Shown here: piece by piece, positions 32,243-38,427 of the stretch
How the letters are laid out: each line of letters opens with the position of its first letter
How positions within the stretch are numbered: the first letter of the stretch is position 1
Origin: Candidatus Rokuibacteriota bacterium
Lineage (GTDB): Bacteria; Methylomirabilota; Methylomirabilia; Rokubacteriales; CSP1-6
Length of the DNA stretch: 38,427 nt
Assembly: GCA_030647435.1 (NCBI GenBank)
Contig: JAUSJX010000122.1
Coordinates: forward strand, 1-38,427
Direction of reading: 5' to 3'
Notes under the pieces: model-generated
Seen by the model: the letters and a program-made list of their open reading frames with translations, nothing else
Database searches by the model: none
What the model was told of the DNA's origin: nothing
Translations under genes and position numbers: made by a program

Positions 32243-32378
32243 ATGCCTCAGAAGTTGGTGTTGCCGAACGGCGGGCGAGAAGCTGGCCGAGATGAAGGCC
32301 ATAGGCATCGAGTACCGCCCGGACTGGGCGGCGAAAGCCAAGTGGGGCCTCCTCGTCTGTGAGAAGGCCGGCCCATGA
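32243..32378 (+). pseudogene. Frameshifted gene remnant after livF
   Basis: Between livF and the haem O synthase gene the translation from the ATG at 32243 (MPQKLVLPNGG) appears to continue in another frame as EKLAEMKAIGIEYRPDWAA and KAKWGLLVCEKAGP, ending at TGA 32376-32378. The change of frame falls near 32272. Both pieces look protein-like, but the family was not recognised and no ribosome binding site is seen. Nothing else was found in 32204-32488. Confidence 0.35.
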
Positions 32379-32488
32379 GCGAGAACGGGCTTTGCTCGGA
32401 AGATCTGCCGTGGGTGGAGCCTCGCACTCAGGCTGCAGGTTCGAGAATGACCCGGTCGCCGTGTGCGCTCATGTCGCCTCTCATCCCG

Positions 32489-33352
32489 CTACCGGCGCAG
32501 CCCCACGTCCAGCACCACGCCGAGGAAGAGGAGCACCAGGAAGAGATTCGAGGCGTGGAAGCTGGCGAGCGCCAGACGCCGGTCGGCCGGCCGGCGCGCG
32601 AGGCGGAGGTTCTGGCCCAGCAGGATTCCCCCCGCCGCTAGGACGACGAGCACGTAGGGCCAGCCGAGGAGACCCAGGACGAACGGCAGGAGGCTCGAGG
32701 CCAGGAGCGCCACGGTATTCGCCACGATGCTCCGCACCGTCCGGCTCTCGCCCTTGACCGCGGGCAGCATGGGGATCCCCGCCTCGGCGTAGTCCCTCTT
32801 GTAGGCGATGGCGAGCGGCCAGAAGTGGGACGGGCTCCAGAAGAAGAGCACGGCCGCGAAGATCAGCGGCGGTGAGCAGAGCTCGGGCCGCGCGAGCGCC
32901 CCGCCCGCCAGGACGGCGAAGGACCCGGCCAAGCCGCCGATCACGACGTTGAGCCATGAGCGACGCTTGAGCCAGATCGTATAGATGACCACGTAGGTGA
33001 AGGCGCCCAGGAAGAGGTGCAGTGCCACGAGCCGGTTCAGCTTCCAGAGGGCGAGGCTGAGCGCCAACGCGACCGCGGCGAGGCCGAGCGCGACCACATG
33101 CCAGCCGTGGCGGATCCTCCCGGACGGCAGTGGCCGCCGCGCGGAGCGGGCCATGCGGGCGTCCAGATCGCGGTCGAGGAAGTGGTTGAGCGCTCCGGCG
33201 CCCCCTGCCGCCATGACGGTCGCCAGGAAGAGGATGCCCATCGCGGAGAGCGACAGCCCAGCCGGGGCGGTGGCCACGTAGCCCAGCAGGGCGGCCATTC
33301 CGATGAAGCTGCCGATCCGGAGCTTCAGAGATTCCACGTAGGCCGCGATCAC
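32489..33352 (-). CDS. ctaB: Haem O synthase (protohaem IX farnesyltransferase)
   Basis: A 287-residue membrane prenyltransferase of the UbiA superfamily, which attaches farnesyl to haem b on the way to the haem a or o of terminal oxidases. The first aspartate-rich motif NHFLDRDLDARM (56-67), followed by RPLPSG, and the second YKRDYAEAGIPMLP (184-197) are diagnostic. Start: GTG at 33352 gives the normal length; the open frame continues upstream without family similarity. It ends the leftward oxidase operon. The haem A synthase that would follow it in the pathway is not in the window. Confidence 0.9.
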   Translation of the reverse strand: MIAAYVESLKLRIGSFIGMAALLGYVATAPAGLSLSAMGILFLATVMAAGGAGALNHFLDRDLDARMARSARRPLPSGRIRHGWHVVALGLAAVALALSLALWKLNRLVALHLFLGAFTYVVIYTIWLKRRSWLNVVIGGLAGSFAVLAGGALARPELCSPPLIFAAVLFFWSPSHFWPLAIAYKRDYAEAGIPMLPAVKGESRTVRSIVANTVALLASSLLPFVLGLLGWPYVLVVLAAGGILLGQNLRLARRPADRRLALASFHASNLFLVLLFLGVVLDVGLRR

Positions 33353-33383
33353 GACGGGGCACTCGCGGGACGCGGGCCGGCCA

Positions 33384-33803
33384 TCAGAAGAGCCGGTAGA
33401 GCATGAGGTAGATCGCCACTCCCGTGACCGACACGTAGAGGCCGGTCGGGACGGTCCACCGCGCGAACCGCGCGTGCTGCTTGAAGCGTGCGCGGGCGGC
33501 ACAGTAGAGCGTCATCGGAACGAGCACGACCAGCGCCGCCGCCAGCACCGTGTGGGAGCCCAGGATGAGGAAGTAGAGCGTCCGGACGAGCCCTTGCCCC
33601 GTGAACCGGACGTGTCCGAACACCGAGTGGTAGACGAGGTAGCTCAGCAGGAACAGCCCCGAGGCGCCGGCCGCCCCCAGCATGGAGAGCCGGTGCGCGA
33701 TGGCGCGACGGCGCCGGATGCACACCCAGCCCAGCACGATGAGCAGGGCGCTGATCGCGTTGAGGCAGGCGTTGACCGCCGGCAGCACCGAGAGCGTGCT
33801 CAC
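33384..33803 (-). CDS. DUF420 membrane protein (CtaM/YozB-like), oxidase assembly
   Basis: A 139-residue protein with four membrane segments. Histidines at 37 (AIAHRLSM), 59 (YLVYHSV), 84 (LGSHTVLA) and 110 (FKQHARFARW) are the conserved set of DUF420. Relatives in Bacillus and Staphylococcus (YozB/CtaM) are needed for cytochrome oxidase maturation; a haem or copper role is proposed. The start is GTG at 33803. It lies between the subunit IV gene and ctaB, which fits an assembly factor. Confidence 0.87.
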   Translation of the reverse strand: MSTLSVLPAVNACLNAISALLIVLGWVCIRRRRAIAHRLSMLGAAGASGLFLLSYLVYHSVFGHVRFTGQGLVRTLYFLILGSHTVLAAALVVLVPMTLYCAARARFKQHARFARWTVPTGLYVSVTGVAIYLMLYRLF

Positions 33804-33843
33804 CGGGCCGTCCTCCGCACCCGCCGAGCCGCGGCACGCCCGC

Positions 33844-34122
33844 TCAATGATGGAAGCTGAAGTCGGGCAGGAGCGTCAGCGCCAGGATCGCCACGAGGGC
33901 CACAGGGATGAGGGCGATCGCGTAGATCACCCAGGGCTCGAGCTTCAGGTGCATGTAGTGGAGCGCCACCAGCAGTGCCTTGGCCGCCGCGGTCGCGAAG
34001 ATCGCCGTCACGGCGAGCGCCCGCGCGCCGGGGAGGAAGCTCGCCGCCACGCCGGCGGCCATCAGCAACACCAGCCACACCCAGATCGCGACGTAGTTGC
34101 TCCGGGGCGCATGGGTCGTCAT
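33844..34122 (-). CDS. Cytochrome c oxidase subunit IV (prokaryotic COX4 type)
   Basis: A 92-residue protein with three membrane segments. AAAKALLVALHYMHLK (45-60) is the conserved core of this subunit family, with two histidines. It stabilises the CuB site region in some oxidases. It is 11 bases downstream of the subunit III gene. Confidence 0.87.
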   Translation of the reverse strand: MTTHAPRSNYVAIWVWLVLLMAAGVAASFLPGARALAVTAIFATAAAKALLVALHYMHLKLEPWVIYAIALIPVALVAILALTLLPDFSFHH

Positions 34123-34133
34123 CGTCACCTCCG

Positions 34134-34703
34134 TCAGGCCAGGTACAGGAGCGGAAAGAGGAAGATCCAGACGATGTCCACGAAGTGCCAGTAGAGTCCG
34201 GCCACCTCGATGCGGTGGGGGCGCAGCCGGCGCCACTCGGTTGTCACCAGGAGGACGACGTTGACCACGATCCCGCCCAGGACGTGGAGCGCATGGAGCC
34301 CTGTCATCGCGTAGTAGAAGGACCAGAACGTTCCCGTCCACGGCGCGTACCCGGCCCGGAGCTCTCCGGTGTACTCGACCGCTTTGAAGCCGAGGAAGGC
34401 GCACCCCAGAAGGATCGTCAGCCCGAGGAACCGCCGGAGGGCGGCCTCGTCCCCGCGCTCGGTGGCGGCCAGCGCCAGCACGATGGTGAGGCTGCTGGTC
34501 AGGAGGATGAGGGTGTTGACGATCCCGATCGTCACGTTGAGGTGGCGCGCGGCCTCGGCCCACCCGGTGGCGCCCAGGCGGAAGACGACGAAGCTCGCGA
34601 TGAATCCGCCGAACATCATGATCTCGGAGGCCAGGAACCACCAGATGCCGACCTTGGCCGGGGTGAGACCATAGAAGGGCTGCTCTTGGACCTGGATCGC
34701 CAT
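34134..34703 (-). CDS. Cytochrome c oxidase subunit III
   Basis: A 189-residue subunit III of the short type with five membrane segments (mitochondrial forms have seven). [20 protein letters not shown] includes the conserved membrane glutamate; the end [20 protein letters not shown] is diagnostic. It does not carry redox centres but supports the D-pathway. It follows subunit I by 12 bases. Confidence 0.92.
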   Translation of the reverse strand: MAIQVQEQPFYGLTPAKVGIWWFLASEIMMFGGFIASFVVFRLGATGWAEAARHLNVTIGIVNTLILLTSSLTIVLALAATERGDEAALRRFLGLTILLGCAFLGFKAVEYTGELRAGYAPWTGTFWSFYYAMTGLHALHVLGGIVVNVVLLVTTEWRRLRPHRIEVAGLYWHFVDIVWIFLFPLLYLA

Positions 34704-34715
34704 ACGGAGGTCCTC

Positions 34716-36434
34716 TCAGGCGCCCGTCGCCAGCGGCCGGCGCTGGGGCAGCCAATCCTGGCTCTCGCCGGGAACGCTGTACTCGTAGGGTCCGCGCTCG
34801 ACCACCGGCAGCGCCTCACCCCAGTTGAGGTGCGGCGGGGGCGAGGCCACCGACCACTCGAGCGTGCTCGCCTGCCAGGGGTTGGCCGGCGCCGGCGCCC
34901 CCGCCACGAGGCTCCGGACCACGTTGACCACGAAGGGGATCTGCGCGGCCAGCAGCAGGAAGGACGCGACGGTCGCCCACTCGTTGATCCACTGGTGCGG
35001 TTTGAGCATCTCGAACGGCCGCGGGTCGGCGGTGCGCCGGGTCATGCCGGCCAGCCCGATGTTGTGCATCAGGAAGAAGGTCAGGTTGAAGAAGACGACC
35101 GTGAGCCAGAAGTGTAGCCGGCCCAGGGGCCCGGAGAGCATCCGGCCGAACATCTTCGGGAACCAGTAGTAGAACCCGGCGAAGGCGCCGAAGACCGTCG
35201 AGCTGAAGAGCGTGTAGTGGAAGTGGGCCACCACGAAGTACGTGCCGCGGAGGTAGATGTCGACGGGCGCGGAGCCGTTGAAGATCCCGGTGAGCCCGCC
35301 GAACACGAACATGGCGATGAAACCCAGCGCGAAGAGCATCGGGGTCTCGAAGCTGATGGAGCCCCGCCAGAGCGTGGCGATCATGGCGAACAGCACCCAC
35401 GCCACCGGCACCGAGATCAGGATGGTGCTGATGCTGAAGGGCATGGCCAGGCGCGGGTCCATGCCGCTCACGAACATGTGGTGCGCCCAGACCATGAAGC
35501 TGAGCCCGACCACCCCGCCCGTGGCCCAGAGGATCCAGCGGTAGCCGAAGATCGGCTTGCGGGAGAAGACCGGGAGCACCTCGCACACGAACCCCACCGG
35601 CGGCAGCAACAGCACGTAGACCTCGGGGTGGCCGAAGAACCAGAACAGGTGCTGCCAGAGTAGCGGATCGCCGCCGCTCCCGGGGACGTAGAAGCGGGTG
35701 CCGATCAGGCGGTCCAGCAGGAGCATCACGGCGCCGGCGATCAGCGGGCCCACGGAGAGCAGGAAGATGAGCGCGGCGGCGAGCTGGTGCCAGACGGCGA
35801 GCGGCATGCGCATAAGCGTCATCCCCGGCGCCCGGAGCGTGAGGGCCGTCGTGAGGAAGTTGACCCCACCCATGAGGAAGGCGGCGAACTCGAGCGCGTG
35901 GGCCAGGAGCCAGAGGGTCAACCCCCAGTTGGACCCCGTGTACTCCACCTTGCCCGACAGCGGTGGGTAGCCGGTCCAGCCTGCCGAGGCGGCGCCGCCC
36001 GGGACGAAGAATGAGACCAGCAGCACCAGCGAGGCCAGCCCGAAGACCCAGATCGAGAGCATGTTCAGCCGCGGAAACGCCATGTCCCGCGCCCCGATCA
36101 TGAGCGGGATGAGGAAGTTGCCGAAGGCTCCGAGCCCGATCGGCATGGCCACGAAGAAGACCATGATGGTCCCGTGCATCGTGACCAGCACGTTGTAGGC
36201 GGCGGGCCCGACCACCCCCCAGCCCGGCACGTCGCTGCCGGGCCAGGCGAGCTGCCAGCGCATCACCCCCGACAGGAAGCCGCCTATCACCGTCCAGAAG
36301 AGGCCCCAGGCCAGATACTGCTTGGCGATGGTCTTGTGGTCCGTGGAGAAGACCCAGGTGCGCCAGAAGCCGAGCCCGGCGTCGTGGGTCTCCAGATGTC
36401 TGGTGTCCGCCTCGGTGGGCAGGAGATCCTTCAT
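34716..36434 (-). CDS. Cytochrome c oxidase subunit I, K-pathway residues missing
   Basis: The 572-residue catalytic subunit of an A-type haem-copper oxidase. Haem a ligands His87 (TMHG) and His406, haem a3 ligand His404 (AHFHY), CuB ligands His269, His318 and His319 and the His-Tyr cross-link tyrosine Tyr273 (GHPEVY) are in place. The D-pathway residues are there: Asn106, Asp117 (ARDMAF), Asn124 and Glu271. The K-pathway is not: in SVPVAWVLF, Val344 and Val347 take the places of Thr351 and Lys354 (Paracoccus numbering), and Cys284 that of Ser291. The subunit reduces O2 to water at the membrane. It overlaps the subunit II gene by four bases. Confidence 0.93.
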   Translation of the reverse strand: MKDLLPTEADTRHLETHDAGLGFWRTWVFSTDHKTIAKQYLAWGLFWTVIGGFLSGVMRWQLAWPGSDVPGWGVVGPAAYNVLVTMHGTIMVFFVAMPIGLGAFGNFLIPLMIGARDMAFPRLNMLSIWVFGLASLVLLVSFFVPGGAASAGWTGYPPLSGKVEYTGSNWGLTLWLLAHALEFAAFLMGGVNFLTTALTLRAPGMTLMRMPLAVWHQLAAALIFLLSVGPLIAGAVMLLLDRLIGTRFYVPGSGGDPLLWQHLFWFFGHPEVYVLLLPPVGFVCEVLPVFSRKPIFGYRWILWATGGVVGLSFMVWAHHMFVSGMDPRLAMPFSISTILISVPVAWVLFAMIATLWRGSISFETPMLFALGFIAMFVFGGLTGIFNGSAPVDIYLRGTYFVVAHFHYTLFSSTVFGAFAGFYYWFPKMFGRMLSGPLGRLHFWLTVVFFNLTFFLMHNIGLAGMTRRTADPRPFEMLKPHQWINEWATVASFLLLAAQIPFVVNVVRSLVAGAPAPANPWQASTLEWSVASPPPHLNWGEALPVVERGPYEYSVPGESQDWLPQRRPLATGA

Positions 36435-37138
36435 CGCGGCCTCCGTGAGTCAGCCGTCGTGGCGGCCGGCCATTGCTGCTTCACCCAGGCCTCGTACTCC
36501 TCCGGCGGGTGTACGTAGAGCGACCCGTTCATCATCGAGTGGCCGATCCCACACAGCTCGGCGCAGGGCAACTCGTACCGGCCCGGCTTGGTTGCCTCGA
36601 ACCAGCCGCCCGTCAGCCGCCCCGGCACCATGTCTTGCTTGAAGCGAAGGTTGGGGGCGAAGAAGCTGTGCACCACGTCCCCGGACTTGAGGACCAGGCG
36701 AACGGGCCGGCCGACGGGGACGTGGATCTCGTTGTTGAACTGCCGATCGTCCCCGGTCCCGAACTTCCCGTCCGGGCCCGGGTAGACCACCTCCCAGAAA
36801 AACTGACGGCCCGTGACCTGGATGGTCAGCTCGGCCGGCGGGAACTGGCCCTTGACCTTGGCCCAGGCCGGCGCCCCCCGCCAGTCGATCCACAGATCCA
36901 GCGCCAGGATCACGGCGCACGGGATTAGGATCCACGCCGCCTGGCGGAGGGGCTCACCCGTGATGTAGAAGGCGCGGCGCCCCTGCCGGCGCCGGTAAAG
37001 AACGAGGAACACACCGAACGTCCCGAGCGTGATGACGAACCACACCAGCCCGACCCAGTAGATCAGCGCGAAGACCGAGTCCACGTCGCCGCCGTACGTC
37101 GAGACGTTCTCCGGGAACCACCGCATCCAGTTCACCAT
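36431..37138 (-). CDS. Cytochrome c oxidase subunit II
   Basis: A 235-residue subunit with two N-terminal membrane segments and a periplasmic cupredoxin domain. The CuA site is complete: His157 (VVHSFF), Cys192, Glu194, Cys196, His200 and Met203 (CAELCGIGHSMM). YPGPDGKFGTGDD is a loop insert seen in some bacterial homologues. There is no fused cytochrome c domain, so this is aa3-type rather than caa3-type. It takes electrons from a soluble or membrane cytochrome c not coded here. The ATG at 37138 overlaps the regulator gene by seven bases. Confidence 0.93.
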   Translation of the reverse strand: MVNWMRWFPENVSTYGGDVDSVFALIYWVGLVWFVITLGTFGVFLVLYRRRQGRRAFYITGEPLRQAAWILIPCAVILALDLWIDWRGAPAWAKVKGQFPPAELTIQVTGRQFFWEVVYPGPDGKFGTGDDRQFNNEIHVPVGRPVRLVLKSGDVVHSFFAPNLRFKQDMVPGRLTGGWFEATKPGRYELPCAELCGIGHSMMNGSLYVHPPEEYEAWVKQQWPAATTADSRRPR

Positions 37139-37575
37139 GAGTGGTCACCTCGTGTGGCGGCGGCAGGGGTCGGCGCCGCACCCGCAAGCTCGCCGATGGA
37201 AACAGCATCGAGCTCGCGCATCAGGAGTGCCTGAACGCGAGCCCAGACCGGATGCACCGGGCAGGTGCGGTCGCGCGGGCAGAGACCCCGACGGATCAGG
37301 CACCGGTTGAGGTAGATCGGCCCTTCGACGGCCTCGATGACCCGCCTGAGGGTGACCGCTGCCGGCCGCGCGAGCAGCGAGACGCCGCCGGACATCCCTC
37401 GCCGCGTGCGGACGAGGCCGGCCCGGGCAAGATCCTGGATCACCTTGCGCAGGTAGGGGCGGGGAACGCCGGTGCGGCGGCCGAGGTCGGTCGTCCGCAC
37501 GCTGGCATCGGCTGGGCGGCCGGCCAAGTCCACCATGACTCTCACTGCGTAGTCGCCTCTGAGCGTTAGCTGCAT
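37132..37575 (-). CDS. Rrf2-family iron-sulfur transcriptional regulator
   Basis: A 147-residue Rrf2 regulator: winged helix (MQLTLRGDYAVRVMVDLA; TTDLGRRTGVPRPYLRKVI) and a cluster loop with Cys92, Cys99 and Cys105, then His108 (TCPVHP). The three cysteines and C-x2-H match the ligand set of IscR, except that the first spacing is one residue longer. It could sense NO, O2 or cluster supply. As first gene of the oxidase operon, overlapping subunit II by seven bases, it most likely controls its own operon. The ATG at 37575 is the family start; the frame continues upstream without similarity. Confidence 0.9.
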   Translation of the reverse strand: MQLTLRGDYAVRVMVDLAGRPADASVRTTDLGRRTGVPRPYLRKVIQDLARAGLVRTRRGMSGGVSLLARPAAVTLRRVIEAVEGPIYLNRCLIRRGLCPRDRTCPVHPVWARVQALLMRELDAVSIGELAGAAPTPAAATRGDHSW

Positions 37576-37620
37576 CAAAATGGACCTTCTCGATCCCCTT
37601 TGTCCGCAACGATCGCGCGC

Positions 37621-37638
37621 TTGTGCTTCTGAGCACAA
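37621..37638. promoter_or_regulatory. Candidate operator of the oxidase operon
   Basis: TTGTGCT-TCTG-AGCACAA, perfect seven-base arms, 46-63 bases upstream of the Rrf2 start. The position suits an operator for autoregulation by the Rrf2 protein, though a CRP/FNR-type site is an alternative. Confidence 0.5.
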
Positions 37639-37809
37639 TCCGGCGAATGCTTCATTTTTCTGGTGCATCGACACCAGACAGGCGCTTGCCGGGACCCGGT
37701 GTTCCTCAGGGCAGGTCAGTTCTTCCATGGCGGAAGGCCTTGCTCGGCGTGCTCGAGGCCACCAGCCTTGCCCCGGCGGCCCCCGACTGCCCACGGGCTC
37801 TCGTGACTG

Positions 37810-37856
37810 AGCGGACAGATCACTTGTCAAGACCCAGCGGACATTTCACTTGTCAA
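37810..37856 (+). repeat. Two 21-base direct repeats, 26-base period
   Basis: AGCGGACA followed by two variable bases and TCACTTGTCAA occurs at 37810-37830 and 37836-37856 (19 of 21 bases alike). Repeated end sequences of this kind are found at the tips of some insertion sequences (IS21 type), so this may be an IS end left after deletion. No transposase gene is present. Confidence 0.65.
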
Positions 37857-37876
37857 CAACAAGGGCGATCGCGCGC

Positions 37877-37905
37877 TTGACAACGGCGCCCCGCCCCGCT
37901 AGAAA
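37877..37905 (+). promoter_or_regulatory. Sigma-70-like promoter before the CFA-domain gene
   Basis: A consensus TTGACA, a 17-base spacer and TAGAAA. Transcription would start near 37912, giving a leader of about ten bases that begins within the ribosome binding site GGAGGG. Confidence 0.7.
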
Positions 37906-37921
37906 GGCCCCGGAGGGACCC

Positions 37922-38269
37922 ATGATCGCGCGATTTCTCCCAAGCCCGACCCCGGCTCGCGCGGCTGCCATCCTGCGGGAGGTCTTTGGCCGTATCCAGG
38001 CGCCGGTGGCCTTCAGGCTGTGGGACGGCAGCGAGGTGCGGCTGGCCGGCGACAAGCCCCTCTGCGCCGTGGTCATCAAGTCAGCGGAGACCTTCCTGCA
38101 CCTGATCCTGCACCCGAAGCCCTACGACTTCGCCCTCGCCTACGTGAACAGCGCCGTCGATTTCGAGGGCGATATCTTCGCGATCATGCCCGTCGCGTTC
38201 GAAGTCGAGGAGCTCCGCGTCCCGCTGTTCCTGAAGCTCCGGCTCCTGCTCTCGCTGTGGAAGGGCTGA
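37922..38269 (+). CDS. Stand-alone N-terminal domain of cyclopropane-fatty-acid synthase
   Basis: A 115-residue protein that matches only the lipid-binding N-terminal part of CFA synthase-type methyltransferases (PVAFRLWDGSEVRLAGDKP; YDFALAYVNSAVDFEGDIF, where GEAYxDGxxxxEGDL is usual). The methyltransferase domain with the SAM motif is absent; the frame stops at TGA 38267 and no continuation is seen to the window end. It may be a truncated gene or a free-standing domain that works with a separate methyltransferase beyond the window. It has its own good promoter and ribosome binding site. Confidence 0.75.
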   Translation: MIARFLPSPTPARAAAILREVFGRIQAPVAFRLWDGSEVRLAGDKPLCAVVIKSAETFLHLILHPKPYDFALAYVNSAVDFEGDIFAIMPVAFEVEELRVPLFLKLRLLLSLWKG

Positions 38270-38317
38270 GCGTGACACGATCAGCGCCCCCTCACCCTGC
38301 CCTCTCCCCCTTGTATC

Positions 38318-38427
38318 ATGCAGACACCGGCCAAGAAGACTGGCCGGGTGAAGGTGGGCGGGAGCCCGTTTCCCCCTCGGTCGACCGAGACCGTCCCGGA
38401 GCTTGGGGCCCCGTCCGCCGCTTCACG
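38318..38427 (+). CDS. Possible start of a further gene (partial, weak)
   Basis: An ATG at 38318 opens a frame (MQTPAKKTGRVKVGGS...) to the window edge. There is no clear ribosome binding site, and a CCCTCTCCC intergenic motif lies just upstream. Product not recognised; may be chance. Confidence 0.25.
   Translation, partial: MQTPAKKTGRVKVGGSPFPPRSTETVPELGAPSAAS

Larger units (their letters stand above)
37610..37879 (+). repeat. 14-base direct repeats flanking 242 bases
   Basis: CGATCGCGCGCTTG occurs exactly at 37610-37623 and 37866-37879. The second copy overlaps the -35 box of the rightward promoter and the first adjoins the palindrome before the oxidase operon. GATCGCGCG recurs at 37925. 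It could be the trace of an inserted segment or of local duplication. Confidence 0.75.
37576..37921. other. 346-base gene-free divergent region
   Basis: No credible gene on either strand. It holds the control region of the leftward oxidase operon (palindrome at 37621), a pair of tandem repeats (37810-37856), a 14-base direct repeat (37610 and 37866) and a good rightward promoter (37877-37905). The middle, 37640-37805, shows nothing recognisable. Confidence 0.7.

Noticed and set aside
33975-35117. Rightward open frame of 380 codons over the oxidase operon
   Set aside because: Antisense to subunits I, III and IV, whose metal ligands are intact; the translation is low-complexity.
34716-37138. 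B-type (ba3) or nitric oxide reductase reading of the oxidase, prompted by the missing lysine
   Set aside because: The GHPEV glutamate, D-pathway Asp117 and full CuA site in subunit II place it with A-type cytochrome c oxidases.
1-38427. CRISPR array, tRNA or rRNA genes
   Set aside because: No regularly spaced repeats, no tRNA-like cloverleaf with CCA end and no rRNA core sequence were noticed on either strand.

Overview
The window is high-GC DNA (roughly two thirds G+C by eye) packed with short-spaced or overlapping genes. It carries acyl-CoA and CoA-transfer enzymes, two luciferase-like (LLM) oxidoreductases, a lone molybdenum hydroxylase large subunit, Liv and Dpp type transporters and an aerobic haem-copper oxidase. 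This profile suits an aerobic heterotroph from soil or the subsurface. Uncultivated lineages such as Rokubacteria/Methylomirabilota would fit, but no marker gene or rRNA is present, so the placement is a guess. No tRNA, rRNA or CRISPR array was seen.

Layout. 1-53: start of a leftward gene with a palindrome in its leader. 221-6270: rightward catabolic cluster (RidA-like, acyl-CoA dehydrogenase, HpcH-type aldolase, zinc alcohol dehydrogenase, alpha/beta hydrolase, CaiB-type CoA transferase, DinB-like), followed by a CBS-domain protein. 7035-9737: leftward ThDP enzyme and LLM oxidoreductase, divergent from an acyl-CoA synthetase (9915), a Dpp-type transporter lacking ATPases (11876-15322) and a second DinB-like gene. 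16103-18965: a lower-GC island with a type IV AbiE toxin-antitoxin pair, two matching operator-like palindromes, a 74-bp near-perfect palindrome and a divergent second AbiEi-like gene without a toxin. 19130-24042: leftward run of a truncated aldo/keto reductase, molybdenum hydroxylase large subunit, MFS transporter and LLM oxidoreductase. 24235-24885: membrane protein of unknown function, divergent from a Liv transporter operon (25069-32203) that has an extra 775-residue secreted protein between the binding protein and the permeases. 32489-37575: leftward cytochrome oxidase operon headed by an Rrf2-type iron-sulfur regulator and ending in haem O synthase. 37922-38269: a stand-alone N-terminal domain of a cyclopropane-fatty-acid synthase.

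Points that stand out. Two copies of a structured intergenic repeat (about 113-bp core, about 140 bp in all) lie in inverted orientation 17 kb apart, and each appears to supply the stop codon of the gene before it. The AbiE island has twin regulators around a giant palindrome. The oxidase subunit I lacks the K-pathway residues of A-type oxidases while keeping the D-pathway. The Liv operon carries a two-part protein resembling peptide-binding proteins. Several genes look broken or pared down: the aldo/keto reductase lacks about 80 central residues, the RidA-like and HpcH-like proteins lack key catalytic residues, and two short coding remnants lie in intergenic gaps.
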